From Synaphobranchus kaupii (Eukaryota; Chordata; Actinopteri; Anguilliformes; Synaphobranchidae), in contig CM056376.1 in assembly GCA_029718625.1 (NCBI GenBank), forward strand, positions 92,102,899 through 92,166,898: a stretch of DNA of 64,000 bases, in the 5' to 3' direction. The notes under the pieces are model-generated. The model saw nothing but the letters and a program-made list of their open reading frames with translations, had not been told where the DNA came from and did no database searches. Shown piece after piece: positions 49,928 to 61,203 of this stretch; position 1 is the stretch's first letter, and each line of letters starts with the position of its first letter. The position numbers and the translations under genes are program-made.

Positions 49928-52030
49928 TCCTGAATCTTCCACACCCTTCCATACATATGCATGCAATGTTTTTTTCCCCACTGTAAAATACATAAACCTG
50001 CATTGAGATGCAAATATAAATCTTCTCAAGAGTCTTTAGAACTTTTAATTCAAACAACTGCTGAAGAACATGGTGTGCATACTGCTTGATGTAGGAACAG
50101 ACACATTTTATCACCATAAGGTCCTATATCACAAATTAAAGACAATACATGAGTTAAAGTAAGTTGTTTCAGACTGGAGTATCAGGACGGCACTAGTAAG
50201 ACATTGGCACAGACTCAAGCGCAATAGGGTGGCAGTATAGGGACACTAGGGTGAATCAAGGCTTTATTGCACCTTACACGATTCATCCTTAATAACCAGC
50301 CCTGCATGTATAGCCTACACACTGTCCAAGATGTATTTGGCAATGCAGAGCTCATATTGTCTGGGCCCAGTAAATCCGTGTGAAGTGGACTGAGCTGAAT
50401 TGATAAGCAGAGAAAGACACAGGACTCTGATTAAGAGAAGGATAGTAACCGTACTTTCCCAGTGAGCACAGAGTTGGTTCTCTACATCATACAGCCAATG
50501 AGCAAGAAACACTTCCTGCGCTCAGTGGCCCAACATCACCTGACAGTTCCTATTGTGCCGGTGAGCAATTTACTGAGGAAAATGACCAGTGTTTCTCTAA
50601 CCTGTCTTTATTTTTACACAGAAGTCAGTAGAAAAAATGTGAATATTTCTCTGGGGACAGAAGCTTCAAGCCACAGACTATACTGGAGTGTGGTCACGTT
50701 AGCAAAATTTTGACTTTAGTAACTTTACCAGCGATAGTATCACGGTACAGATACTAAAATGGTTTTATAATAGCCTTTATAATAACCATTTGATAGATTA
50801 ACTGGTAGAAAAATATGAAATTGGACATTTTTCAAATAAGGGTATTCTGATGCTATTGAAGATCTAATTCATTGTGCAACACTGGTGTGATGAAACTGGT
50901 GAAGACATTCAGATGCAAATCCCTCACTACACTATCAAGCGATTCAGTCGATGGAGGTATTGCAGGGGTCAGAATGCTGACATGTCAAGCCTTGATCAAT
51001 AAGAATTGCTGGAACGCGATGAGCAGGCCAGCGTTTCTTCTCTACATCAGCGCAGCCATTCAGCTAGTTGCCACATACAGAACTTTGGAGGATGCCTGCA
51101 AGTCTCAAGTTCTGCTTGTGCAGTATGGGGTCCCCCGGTATGACTGATACAACAACACTGCCCTGGACGGAGAAAATATGTGCATTTGTGCACATTTCTG
51201 TGCCTGCCCATTTACGTTGCTCTGGTCTGAGTCGGTGATAGCCCTCGCTTCCTCTGTTAGCGAACCCTGCCATCCTTTGCAGCCAATTCTGTTCAAGTTC
51301 CGAGCCACTGGACACTGCAGTCTCTCTCTCTCTCTGCTCATATCAGTGTGAGCACTCTTCTAAACCACTGCATTTTGTCGGTTGTTTAAACTGATCTTGT
51401 ACCGTATACTAATTCTCCAATTACACATAGTCTTGTGTTCTGCTTCAGTGCTAATTCTGGTGAGATCAACTCATCCGCCATAATTACTTTTGAGATTCCA
51501 CCCAAGGCAGTCAATGCTGGGAAGGCTTGGATTGTTCTTGGGGAGAGGGAGAAGAGATCACTGGACATCCTTTTTGCACCTCTCTGCGTGTCCATCTTAA
51601 CGATGCTACTTTATGTAAAACCTGCAGTAACAGTTAGCAATGGTAATATCAGGTGGAAAACACTCCCAGACAACATTAAATGAGGGAAAGCAATTGGAGT
51701 GTGAAACACATCTCAAAAATAGAAACAAGTCCTTCCATTGGAACGCACTATTTATTTTTTTTAGTCTCTTTTGTGTTTCCTTCTTGTTGCCTGCACAGGA
51801 GTTGATGGCTGCACAGTAGTTAAACCTTTAATTATCCTCCTAAGACCCAGCAATTCATTTCTGTCCCCTGTAGGAGACATGAGTCTCTGGTTTTAATCTC
51901 AAGAACCATATATTCTGCCATGCTGAAACCTACACTACAAGGGACATTCAATAAAATAACACAAATAATATTTTGGAATATATTCTAACTGCAACATGTT
52001 CAGGACACTTGTGTTATAGCAAATAAATAA
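49928..52030. other. grm8 intron: no genes seen
   Basis: Intron between the ligand-domain exon and the TM exon. No further exons, and no supported repeats except short simple runs. Confidence 0.3.
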
Positions 52031-52034
52031 AAAC

Positions 52035-52450
52035 ATCTGCTTGATGACTCATCCGGTTAAGGCACCATGCTGTGGTGCATGGATAAGCCTCACAGCCTCG
52101 GACCGAATCTGGACTGTTCCAGTGCGACTGTGGCCGGTAGCTCCATAGGGTGATGCGCAATTGGCAATTGTGGCGGGGTCCGCGTTTCATCGCTATCTAG
52201 CGACCCCCGCTGGTGCCCGTGGTTTGTATACCGAGGCTGCATATGAGAGGTCTTCCTCCGACTCCACTCTATGCCAGTTTGGCTGTGGTCTGTGGTGTGA
52301 AAAGAAGCAGAGGAAAACTGCGGATGTCTACACTCTCCCGAAACGGCAGTGCGGTTCCCGCAAGAATGCAGTTGATAATTGGACGTTATAAACTAGGGTG
52401 GGAATTGGATATACACAGCCCCATGTTGGGTGCCAAATTTTAAAAAATAA
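52035..52450 (+). mobile_element. tRNA-derived SINE with A-rich tail
   Basis: The tRNA-like head (GACTCATCCGGTTAAGGCAC as box A region, GGACCGAATCTGG as a weak box B) is followed by a GC-rich body and a tail of AAAAAATAAATCAATAAAAA. Head, body and A-rich tail fit a SINE distinct from the GTCGCTCTGG-tailed family elsewhere in this window. Conserved body phrase: TAAACTAGGGTGGGAATTGG. Confidence 0.6.
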
Positions 52451-53300
52451 ATCAATAAAAAAATGTTCAAAATTTAAATACTTAAACTTTGTTTCTGCCA
52501 GGTCTCAGGAGGTTATATGGAACTGCACATAGATTCTGTTCTTTCCTTTTGCTATAACCACTGAAGTAAAAAATATATTGTAAATTAATTGCATTGTAAT
52601 TAGACTTATTCTAGAAGCTTATGAGCAAGACGAAGCCTGGACACAATCCAAACCAGTTCTGAGAGAACAAACTTGGCTGTGCGTTGTCAGTGCGCCTGAA
52701 TATTTTTAATTAACCTGTCAAATTAGAATAAAATTTTGAAATGTTTCTTCTTATTACTGGTGTGTATTAGACTATGTGGCATGTCTCTGCTGAGGTTCTG
52801 TGGGGGAGAGGCCACAGTTTAATGCCGGGTCAGGAGTTGTTGCCATGACAATATGCGCTTGGAACTTCATTTTAGAAAAATTGACAAACAGTAATTTATT
52901 TGCTGATGAGCAACAGAATACAGAAATACTCTGAACATCTTTGTTCATGAATATTTTGGCTTGTGATGAAAAGTCTGCTGCTCACTTAATTAAACCATTA
53001 GCAGGTTTTTGTCACAAGACAAAATGCCGTCCTCCAGCTGTGCGTGAGCTACTATTATTGGAAACATTCTTATTCCATCGGCTAATGTAGTCCGATGTGA
53101 ACATCTGTAGAAACTGAGAGCTGATTCCTACCGATAGTATAGTATAGATTGGTTTCATTAGTACCTGTGGACACTAAGCAGTTATCTTCACCACAGGGAA
53201 ATGACAAAAAAAAATGTAGAAGTTGAGAGGTTCAGAGTTACCAATAAAAAGAACCAGAGCTAATATGTAACATGTCATGAGATATTAGTGGTTCACCCAC

Positions 53301-53440
53301 ATTTAAGTGCAGCTGATCAGTCCAGTGACCAATGACCTTGTACTCGGCCGTCGACCTGTTGTTCATTTGGTACTGGAATATATCATAGCGTCCAGGGGCA
53401 TCGCCATTCTCATTGAATATGACTGGAGTCCCAGCACTTC
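53301..53440 (-). CDS. grm8: grm8 exon encoding end of the ligand-binding domain (140 nt)
   Basis: Acceptor TTTTCTGTTTTACAG (AG at 53441-53442), then (G)[35 protein letters not shown] and [11 protein letters not shown]. The donor GTGGGT starts at 53300. The exon enters in phase 2 (GA completing a Gly codon) and ends in phase 0, joining to VDSMRW of the next exon. In group III receptors this is the last segment of the Venus-flytrap glutamate-binding domain before the cysteine-rich linker. A nearby alternative GTGAAC would shift the frame and was rejected. The preceding exon (ending in AVNFN-like sequence) is not found up to 64000. Confidence 0.96.
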
Positions 53441-53689
53441 CTGTAAAACAGAAAACAAAGTGATTGTTATTGCTGCCATAGTTATTAGCAAAATAACTTG
53501 GATATTATTGCCATACATTACTGCCATTTTAGCAGACGCACATATCCAGAGTGACTTATGCTTTAGCATTTTTATTCAATTTATACAGCTGGATATACAA
53601 TATACTGAAGCAATTCAGGTTAAGTACCCTGCACAAGGGTACAACGGCCTACCTGGGAATCGAACGTGTAACCTTTTTTTTGTTACAAG

Positions 53690-55475
53690 TGTGGCCCCAA
53701 GGAGCAATGCGCCCCTATACCATTAAGGATTATGACTACGCCACTCCCAATTATAAGGGTGGGAGACCCTGGTAAGGCAAGAGGCAGAAAATACCCCGCA
53801 CAGATTAAATCAAGGAGACGCAAGATGGAAGCTGGTACAAGAAAATATACAATCTCTTTATTTAGATTTTTCACAAAGGGCGTCCTTTAAAATGACACAG
53901 AATCTGATCAAGGGCAATGGGCTACCATACACAATATAAGATGGGCTTGACTCAAATATCAGACACGAAATAGTAAAAGTGGTATTCCAATTGTAACATC
54001 ACATGGACAAATAACCAAGTGGCAGGGGTATAGAACCACGTCAAATCTCACAACCACAGTGCAATAGTTCAATTGAGGGCTAAATAAATAATCACACTGG
54101 CGATCCGCATTACACAATACACTCCACCGCACACCTAATTTAGAATGGACACACCATTTAAAAGTTATACAAAAAGAAGGTTCACCATAGATATGTAAAG
54201 TGATCACTGCAATCAGGTAATAAAAGTGATTATTGCACACAAGTCCAAATAGCCTATATATTAAATAAAACTGCTCTCGCCGAGAACTATTGCACAAGGC
54301 CCGAAGATTTGCTCACACAAGAGAGTTAAGAATTTGGAACTCAGAGGTTACCAAAAGGACGATATTGCACATTACCCATTCCTTAAAATCCTGATAAATT
54401 CAGATTGCACACTGCCCACTTATTAAACTACCAATAAGACTAGGATTGCACTTGGCCCTGAGGCTGGAACATCTGTACATTAAGATGGCACTTAGCCTAT
54501 AACATGAAATCTCTACGCTATAGCCCGATTGCACGTTGCTCATTCACAATGCCTCCCTTACTCTGGAGTAAGCGTTAAAATACATGAAACAATATAATAA
54601 GGCCCTTTAATTAATTGTATATATAATTTATCAAGGAGAAAAACAGTGGTTAGCAATGGAACTAGGCTCGGTTCCTGCAACATCAAAGAAATCCGGTAAG
54701 TCTACATACACACACGTAAGAATACAATATTAAACACCACTACAGCAATACCCGTATTTTCGTACCTGGGTTACAACCGTCGATAACCACAACGCTAAGG
54801 AGCGCTCACACAGGGTGCTGGTGCTTCTACTAAAATATAGAAAAACAGGAATCAAACCCTGGTTTTAATGAGGCCCATTAGCCTACTATAACCCTATAAA
54901 ATAAGTGGCCTTACCCAATGACTGGGCTTTATAAGTCGTTCCCCTCAGGCTAGGGGCCTCAAGCCAAACACAAACAGCTTAGCAAACACTGACTTTGGGG
55001 TGGGTTTAGATACAATTCTCCGCACCAGACGAAACCGCGGCTATAAATACAAAAACAAACGATTAGGATGAGCTACCAGGTATAATTAAATAACGTTAAG
55101 GTATCGAACACCAAAGTCATTTACACACTTTTAATTGTTTAGTTAGGTGAAACAAAGCCACTGTCGGCCGACTGGTTCGCACATGCACCAATAATCGAGA
55201 GCTGCTAAGAAGAGAGTCGAATATCACTATACATGTAAACAGAACTTATTCCACTGTCACACTTTGCATTATCAACCAACACTGTCTGGATTAGTGAATT
55301 AAAATCACAAAACCATTTAAAACATACCGCCGTTTCACTCCCTCGCTGGATTAAACCACTTCCGTACAAACGCGAGCTACGCCAGAACGGGATTCTCGTC
55401 CAGCTATATAAGCAAGTGGATGCTGCTTAAAGCAACCAATGATGTCTCCCAGGTCCTATGGTCCTGCCTGTTACA
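53690..55475 (-). repeat. Gypsy 3' LTR (1786 bp)
   Basis: Pairs with 61204-62989 at a constant offset of 7514 bases from first to last base, so there are no net indels. Terminal TG/CA. The 112-codon frame inside (53959-54297) is duplicated in the other LTR and is probably not coding. Confidence 0.95.
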
Positions 55476-55491
55476 TCTGCCCCCCCCTTCA
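55476..55491 (-). promoter_or_regulatory. Gypsy polypurine tract
   Basis: On the minus strand GAAGGGGGGGGCAGA lies directly before the 3' LTR start TGTAACA. This is the expected site for plus-strand priming. Confidence 0.85.
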
Positions 55492-55537
55492 AAGGTCACC
55501 GTCCCGGTGGCCCATGTGGAAATAAAGAGAGTAAATA

Positions 55538-58500
55538 CTATTCCCACGGCCTATGGGGAACCTGGACTGAGTTTACTACAAGGTGAGCTGCAACCCCATC
55601 TCCGTCCAGTGGAGGCCGTGATATTGGGCGTGGCAAATTGAAAGGGTTTGGGTGGTAACCGGCCGTGGCCCGTGCAGAACGTCTGGGGCCTCCCCGCACT
55701 TCTTCGTGCGGCTCTAGTGGGACCAGTGACATCTGCCCTCCTCCACTATCCCGCATAGTGGGAGGCTCGTCTTCTTGTTCCCTTGTCCCAGCTGGTAGTG
55801 TCAACTTTATGACAGGGGGTTCAGCTGCCCGAGGTACAGGGTTGGATCTCACCAGCACAATGTCCGGGGAATCTTCCTCAGAGCTGAAATCCCCTTCTGC
55901 CGCCTCCTCTGTCCTGGTAAAAGTTGAAGGTCCTACTTGGCCATTACGATCTTGCTGCTCTGTCAGCACCTGCTGAGCAGGGGAATCCGGGGCACATAGA
56001 AGTGGTCGCAATTCTGCTCGGTTAATGTTTCGTTCTGGGCCGGAGGCGTCCCGAGGTCTGATCTTATATAACGTCCCTACCTCATCCAAACAACTAATGA
56101 CTTCATAGACTACCCCATCCCACACATCTTGAATTTTCTGTCTGCCCTGGGCGTGTTTCTTTCTGTACACCAAGCTACCAACAGGGAGAATGGGAATGGA
56201 CGCTGGATGGTGTCTTCCCCGATAGGCTGCTGCTGCTTCCAATTGTTTCCTAGCACTAACATACACCGTGGCAAGATGCTCTTGATGGTCTCTAACCCAA
56301 TCCTCCACTGAGCGTGGGGCAGTCTCCTCTTCCGCTAAACCCAGGAGGGAATCGACTGGGAGTTGGGGCTTCTGGCCAAACATCAACTCATAGGGCGAAT
56401 GCCCTGTGGACTGGTGTACGGTTGTATTGTAGGCGAACAGCACCTGGGGTAGGTGCAGAGGCCACTTCTTCTTTCTCTCCGGGGGGAGTGTCCGCAGTAG
56501 ATCGTGTAAGGTGCGATTAAATCGCTCACACTGCCCATTCCCCTCGGGGTGGTATGGGCTTGTGCGACTCTTTTCAATGCCGTATAGCTGACACAGACGC
56601 TTAAGTAATTCACCCTCAAAGTTCCTCCCTTGGTCAGTGTGAATTCGCTTCGGGACACCATAGATGTAAAACCATCTTTCTGTGAGAATTCGGACGACGG
56701 TGCTCGCCTTCTGATCAGGAGTGGGATATGCCTGGGCAAACTTTGAGAACACGTCAGTTACCACCAAAACATTTTCTTTGCCATCGCTAGCTCGATCAAG
56801 CAGGGTGAAATCTACTGCTAAGATTTCCAGTGGTCTGGTGGCAAGTACACTTCCCATAAAGGTCCTCACCTTAGGCTGAACGGCTTTGGCTATGAGGCAG
56901 CGCTCACACTTCTGGCACCACTGTTCGATGTCCCTACGCATGTACGGCCAGTAACATCGTTGGCGTACAAGATTAGTTGTTCTTTCGACACCTTGATGTC
57001 CATGATTGTCATGAAGGTTTGTCAGTACTTCAGCCTGAAGGGCCTGTGGCAACACTACCTGCCAGATCTCTCGCTCCCCCCCGGGAACATGTGTGGTTCG
57101 GTACAGAATGCCTTCCCTTTCCCACAGCCACCTCCACTGCCGGACCAGCTCTACGACAGCGGAAGTTTCCCTCGCCCTCTCTGCTGCGGTGGGCGCCCGA
57201 CCCCTCCTCCAGTAAAACCGAAAAGCACGGATGACTGGATCCTGAGATTGCAAAACCCGTATATCCGCCTGTTCACGAATAGGTTGTGCGTCTACGGCTG
57301 CCAAGCCGGCCGTCACCAAGTGGGGATGGTCTTCTAGTGCCTCGTGCAGATCTGAGGGGACCGTAATGCCTGGTGCCAGCTCTTCCATAGACTGGGGGGT
57401 AGGAACAAGTGGCAAGCGAGAAAGGGCATCAGCATTTTTATTTGACGACCCAGGTCGATATTGAAGTTTAAAATCAAACAGGGCCAGCTGAGATGCCCAA
57501 CGGTGTTCTACAGCACCTAGCTTGGCCGTTTGGAGGTAACAGAGAGGATTGTTATCCGTGAACACCGTAAACTTGCCGCCCAGTAGGTACTCACGGAACT
57601 TCTCGGTTACCGACCACTTAAGTGCCAGTAGTTCAAGCTTCATTGAGCTGTAGTTTGACATATTCCTTTCAGTTGGTTGTAGCCCCCTACTGGCATAGGC
57701 AATGGGTCGTCGTCCTCCACCTTGGTCCTGGGACAGGACAGCCCCCAGCCCCAAATGGCTGGCGTCAATTTCCAGAATGAACGGTTTGGAGAAGTCGGCA
57801 TAAGCTAAAACAGGAGCGCCAACTAATTTTTCCTTAAGAGTAAGGAATGCCTGTTCGCAGCTCCAATCCCAAACCGTAATTAGGGAGTGATTTAACCTGG
57901 AACCTGACTTCTTCCGACTAGGCTGTAGCTTAGCCACTAACTTATGTAGGGGGGCGGCATACTTCGCAAAACCCTCCACAAACCGCCGATAGTATGAGGC
58001 GAAGCCCAGGAAGGAGCGCAGCTCTGTGACAGTAGTTGGGGTTTTCCACTCTGCTACAGCCTTGATTTTCTCTGGATCTGTAGCCACCCCTGCGGCTGAA
58101 ATCACATGGCCAAGGTACTTGACCTCAGTTTGGAAGAAGTGACATTTCTTAAGCTTCAACTTCAGATTATGACGCTGTAGTCGGTCTAGGACCAATTCTA
58201 GGCGAACCAGATGTTCTTGGAAGGAGGAGGAAAAGACCACAACATCGTCCAAGTAAAGGAGGAGAGAGTGGAGACTCTGGTCACCAAATATCCGCTCCAT
58301 TAAGCGCTGGAAGGTTCCGGGAGCATTAGATAGCCCAAAAGGCATTCGATTGAATTCGAAGAGACCAAACGGGGTACAAAAGGCGGTCTTCGCTTTGTCC
58401 CTTTCTGCTACCGGCACTTGGTTGTAGCCACTGGCTAAATCTAAGGTCGAGAACCATCGAGCACCGGTAAGAGCGTCCAAGGACTCCTCTATCCGTGGTA

Positions 58501-59812
58501 GAGGGAATGCGTCTTTCCTCGTCTTGGCGTTCAACTGCCGGTAATCCACACAAAGGCGAATCTCTCCATCCTTCTTCTGAACCACCACAATAGGCGAAGA
58601 GTAGGGGCTACAGCTCACCCTGACTATGTCCTTTTCCAGCAAGCCTCGAATGTGCGCCTTAACTAAATCATACTGCGACGGGGGAAGGCGGCGATACCTT
58701 TGGCGGACAGGAATGTCGTCTAAAACAGGAATTTCATGCTCAATCAAGTTCGTGCAGCCTAAGTCTCCCTCTCCCTGGCTGAAAACCCCACTATACTTTT
58801 CAAGGAGGGTTCTAGCCTCTTGTTGCTGTGAAAGGGTTAAGTTATGCCACGCGGCGTCTGCTAGCCCTGGTATGGCCCTGACCTCCAACTCTGCTGACTG
58901 AATAAAAGCCACCTGTTCTTGCCCATGACCCTGCCTCGCAAAGATAACAGGATGGCCAGTAGGGTGCACATCGGCCATGTGCAATCCGCCTAGGATTGTT
59001 CGTGGTTTAAGCCACAGGTCTTGCACTCCTACGTTGACAACTGGGACCGTAACGAGACCGGGTTTAACCGAAATTAAAGCACTTGAGACAAGCAGGCCTG
59101 GAGGAAGCTGGTTACCCCTCTGTTCAAGAGGCTCAAGTAAGGCCGAAGGCACAAGAGAGGCCAATCCTTGGCGACAGACAGCCGTAACAAGCTTAAGAGA
59201 ACCCGCAGGAACACAAACTGCAGTGCCAGGAGGAACAGTGACTTTACCTAAAAACCCAGATTCAGAAAGGTGGTCCAACATCTGGCACTCTGACAAGGCC
59301 CGTCTCCAAATGTCGTCGGCAGTTTGTACAGAAGGGGAATGAAACAAAGCGGTGCCATGCTGGCTAAATAATTCCTGATAGCAGCTGTTAAGGACGTTCA
59401 TGCCAAGCAGACCCGGGATGGCAACTTTCTGGCGCTTAGTAGCTGGATCAAGGGGGTCCTTCACTACAAGGACACCCATACCCAATAGAACTCTCCCCAG
59501 AACCTCCACTTCAAGCTCTAAATAACCCTGATATGGAATATCCAATCCGTTAGCGGCTTTAAGCTGTAGCCAATTACATGGCTGTAATTGGTTTTGGACC
59601 GAAGACTGAAAATGTAGTTTGAAAAAACTCTCCGTTATGGTGGTCACCATTGACCCGGTGTCCAGTAAACAGGGCACAATAACACCTCCCATAACAATTT
59701 CCACCACCGGACACTGACCAATGAGCGTGAGATGTGACTTAGAATGTATTGTGGTCATTGAGGTTACATTCTGACTGGAGCCCACAAAACCCCCCCCTGG
59801 TGCTTGGCTCAT
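55538..59812 (-). CDS. pol: Gypsy Pol polyprotein (protease, RT, RNase H, integrase)
   Basis: Uninterrupted 1424 residues from the first Met. It makes the enzymes for particle maturation, reverse transcription and integration. Aspartic protease: LLDTGS at 49-54. Reverse transcriptase: DYRQLNAKT (423-431), catalytic D458 in FSTLDLASGYN and YLDD at 520-523. RNase H: EIDASHLGLGAVLSQ (681-695) and FTDNNPLCY. Integrase: zinc region with H934/H939 and C969/C972, then DDE core D1001, D1060 and E1096, with the 35-residue D-E spacing. The C-terminus has a GPY/F-like region (about 1195-1280) and no clear chromodomain, so it is a non-chromoviral Gypsy. Pol is in the -1 frame relative to gag and the frame stays open upstream of its first Met into the gag end, so it is probably made as a Gag-Pol fusion. 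Confidence 0.96.
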   Translation of the reverse strand: MSQAPGGGFVGSSQNVTSMTTIHSKSHLTLIGQCPVVEIVMGGVIVPCLLDTGSMVTTITESFFKLHFQSSVQNQLQPCNWLQLKAANGLDIPYQGYLELEVEVLGRVLLGMGVLVVKDPLDPATKRQKVAIPGLLGMNVLNSCYQELFSQHGTALFHSPSVQTADDIWRRALSECQMLDHLSESGFLGKVTVPPGTAVCVPAGSLKLVTAVCRQGLASLVPSALLEPLEQRGNQLPPGLLVSSALISVKPGLVTVPVVNVGVQDLWLKPRTILGGLHMADVHPTGHPVIFARQGHGQEQVAFIQSAELEVRAIPGLADAAWHNLTLSQQQEARTLLEKYSGVFSQGEGDLGCTNLIEHEIPVLDDIPVRQRYRRLPPSQYDLVKAHIRGLLEKDIVRVSCSPYSSPIVVVQKKDGEIRLCVDYRQLNAKTRKDAFPLPRIEESLDALTGARWFSTLDLASGYNQVPVAERDKAKTAFCTPFGLFEFNRMPFGLSNAPGTFQRLMERIFGDQSLHSLLLYLDDVVVFSSSFQEHLVRLELVLDRLQRHNLKLKLKKCHFFQTEVKYLGHVISAAGVATDPEKIKAVAEWKTPTTVTELRSFLGFASYYRRFVEGFAKYAAPLHKLVAKLQPSRKKSGSRLNHSLITVWDWSCEQAFLTLKEKLVGAPVLAYADFSKPFILEIDASHLGLGAVLSQDQGGGRRPIAYASRGLQPTERNMSNYSSMKLELLALKWSVTEKFREYLLGGKFTVFTDNNPLCYLQTAKLGAVEHRWASQLALFDFKLQYRPGSSNKNADALSRLPLVPTPQSMEELAPGITVPSDLHEALEDHPHLVTAGLAAVDAQPIREQADIRVLQSQDPVIRAFRFYWRRGRAPTAAERARETSAVVELVRQWRWLWEREGILYRTTHVPGGEREIWQVVLPQALQAEVLTNLHDNHGHQGVERTTNLVRQRCYWPYMRRDIEQWCQKCERCLIAKAVQPKVRTFMGSVLATRPLEILAVDFTLLDRASDGKENVLVVTDVFSKFAQAYPTPDQKASTVVRILTERWFYIYGVPKRIHTDQGRNFEGELLKRLCQLYGIEKSRTSPYHPEGNGQCERFNRTLHDLLRTLPPERKKKWPLHLPQVLFAYNTTVHQSTGHSPYELMFGQKPQLPVDSLLGLAEEETAPRSVEDWVRDHQEHLATVYVSARKQLEAAAAYRGRHHPASIPILPVGSLVYRKKHAQGRQKIQDVWDGVVYEVISCLDEVGTLYKIRPRDASGPERNINRAELRPLLCAPDSPAQQVLTEQQDRNGQVGPSTFTRTEEAAEGDFSSEEDSPDIVLVRSNPVPRAAEPPVIKLTLPAGTREQEDEPPTMRDSGGGQMSLVPLEPHEEVRGGPRRSARATAGYHPNPFNLPRPISRPPLDGDGVAAHLVVNSVQVPHRPWE

Positions 59813-59826
59813 AACACCGGAGGGTG

Positions 59827-60948
59827 CTAGTTTTCCGGAAGCGCCAATGCACTCGTGTTAGCTCCCTCCATTCTACCCCGCCCGCCAAAAGTCCTATTAC
59901 CATTTTGTCTCGACCGCCCACCCCACTCAGCCTCACAAATCCTAGCCACATGGCCAGGCTGGTCACAACGTAAGCATATAGGGGTGCCATCTGGCTGGTA
60001 CCGGTAGGGCCTAGGGCGCGAACCACCACCCCGAACTGCGGTGGTGGAGGAATGTTGGGTACCCAAATGTGTCAGTATAGCCTCCAGTTGTGCTTGCTGT
60101 TTACGAAGACATTCTTTCAATTCAGCTAATTCGTCATTGGGCTTGACCACCACAGCATTTGACTCCGCAATACACTCACCAACCACCTTAACCTGAGTGT
60201 CACAGGAGTATGCTCTGGCTCGAGGATGGCTTAGTCGTTCCCCTTCATCAACCCAACGCAAGGCTTCACTGCGAATGGTTAGGAAAGAAACGTCAGAATC
60301 AAGTCGTACAAGCCGTTTCAACTCTCTACGAAGCATGTTATCCCTGACATATTCAATAAATTGGTCTCTAATAATACGGTCAGGGTTTAGAATACCCCTG
60401 GGGTTTTTATGTTTCACCACTTCCATTAGGGCCAGCAAGGCATGTGAGAATTCACGTAATGACTCATTTTCCAGCTGTCGCCGTTGAAAAAACTGTTTTT
60501 GCACCTCAATATATGACTGTGAGCACCCATAATTGTCAAGTAAGATTTTAAAAATACTATCAGGGTCATTTCGTTCTGTAACAGGGCGAAACTTAATTTC
60601 CGCCTTGGCTTCACCATCAAGGAGGTCATATAAGAACAAAGCCTGTTCAGCTCTTGGCATGTGCCGAGCACCCAAGGACCTGCGTGCCTCCTCCACCCAG
60701 TCCTCGACACCCAGAGAGTCATGGGAAATATTACCAGAAAATCTAGGGCACTTTCGTTCCCTAGGCACATACACATAACGTTCAGTTGCTGGGCTACTAA
60801 CTGGCGCATCAGAAGGGCCCTCACCACCACCATTAGGAGCCTGTTGTGGGCCAACCGTACCTTGTCGAAGCCTATCATTATCTGCTTGTAGTTGTTGTAC
60901 TCGTTCAGTTAACAGCCTAAGCTGTTCTTCCACACCTTCATTTGACAT
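59827..60948 (-). CDS. gag: Gypsy Gag protein with CCHC zinc knuckle (373 aa)
   Basis: Structural protein of the retrotransposon particle. The N-terminus is coiled-coil-like (VEEQLRLLTERVQQLQADND, residues 5-24), then Gly/Pro linker, then a capsid-like helical region (about 70-230; WVEEARRSLGARHMPRAEQA, FFQRRQLENESLREFSHALL), a second heptad stretch (ELAELKECLRKQQAQLEAIL) and one CCHC knuckle CLRCDQPGHVARIC at 325-338 for RNA binding. The start ATG lies about 255 bases after the 5' LTR. The stop (59827-59829) overlaps the upstream extension of the pol frame. No internal stop or frameshift. Confidence 0.95.
   Translation of the reverse strand: MSNEGVEEQLRLLTERVQQLQADNDRLRQGTVGPQQAPNGGGEGPSDAPVSSPATERYVYVPRERKCPRFSGNISHDSLGVEDWVEEARRSLGARHMPRAEQALFLYDLLDGEAKAEIKFRPVTERNDPDSIFKILLDNYGCSQSYIEVQKQFFQRRQLENESLREFSHALLALMEVVKHKNPRGILNPDRIIRDQFIEYVRDNMLRRELKRLVRLDSDVSFLTIRSEALRWVDEGERLSHPRARAYSCDTQVKVVGECIAESNAVVVKPNDELAELKECLRKQQAQLEAILTHLGTQHSSTTAVRGGGSRPRPYRYQPDGTPICLRCDQPGHVARICEAEWGGRSRQNGNRTFGGRGRMEGANTSALALPEN
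59830..59836 (-). promoter_or_regulatory. candidate -1 frameshift heptamer at gag end
   Basis: On the minus strand the last gag codons read CCG GAA AAC TAG. The heptamer G-GAA-AAC lies immediately before the stop, and the pol frame is -1. The A-site AAC to AAA slip is good. The P-site GAA to GGA is imperfect, so this is only a candidate site. Confidence 0.4.
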
Positions 60949-61177
60949 GACCCGTTAAACAAAAACAACGAAAAATTTAAACAAATTAATAAATAAAGTG
61001 GGTAATATAGGCCGATTTTACAGCAGATCTATTTCTCCATTCACAGTACACCACACTTTTGTTTTCTTTTTACACGCACTGGACAGATGAACTTTCCGTC
61101 TTGGGTCTTCCTGCGTAACCACTGTTTTTCTCCTATTAACTGCCTTAAATTTTACTACAAATACACAGCTCCCATCC
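60949..61177 (-). other. Gypsy 5' leader
   Basis: Untranslated leader between primer-binding site and gag. No long open frame of known type. Expected to hold packaging signals but none can be identified by eye. Confidence 0.7.
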
Positions 61178-61201
61178 GGTTCAATCCTGCCGACTACGCC
61201 A
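61178..61201 (-). promoter_or_regulatory. Gypsy primer-binding site (tRNA-Ser type)
   Basis: Begins 2 bases inside the 5' LTR. The minus strand starts TGGCGTAGTCGGCAGGATT. Its complement ends CTGCCGACTACG-CCA, matching the 3' end of vertebrate nuclear tRNA-Ser (acceptor stem and T arm) as I remember it, with one base missing in the T loop (GGTTCAATCC versus GGTTCGAATCC). Confidence 0.8.
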
Positions 61202-61203
61202 AA

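Noticed and set aside
48455..50029. Very long open frames (up to 492 codons) on both strands with a repeated 10-residue unit
   Set aside because: They arise because the 30-bp minisatellite unit is divisible by three and lacks stops in several frames. Multiple frames and both strands are open at once, and the array is intronic.
53959..54297. 112-codon frame in the LTR (and its duplicate at 61473-61811)
   Set aside because: It is present twice only because the LTRs are identical. It has no family resemblance and overlaps U3/R regions.
55420..60948. Plus-strand frames across the Gypsy element
   Set aside because: They are antisense shadows of gag and pol.
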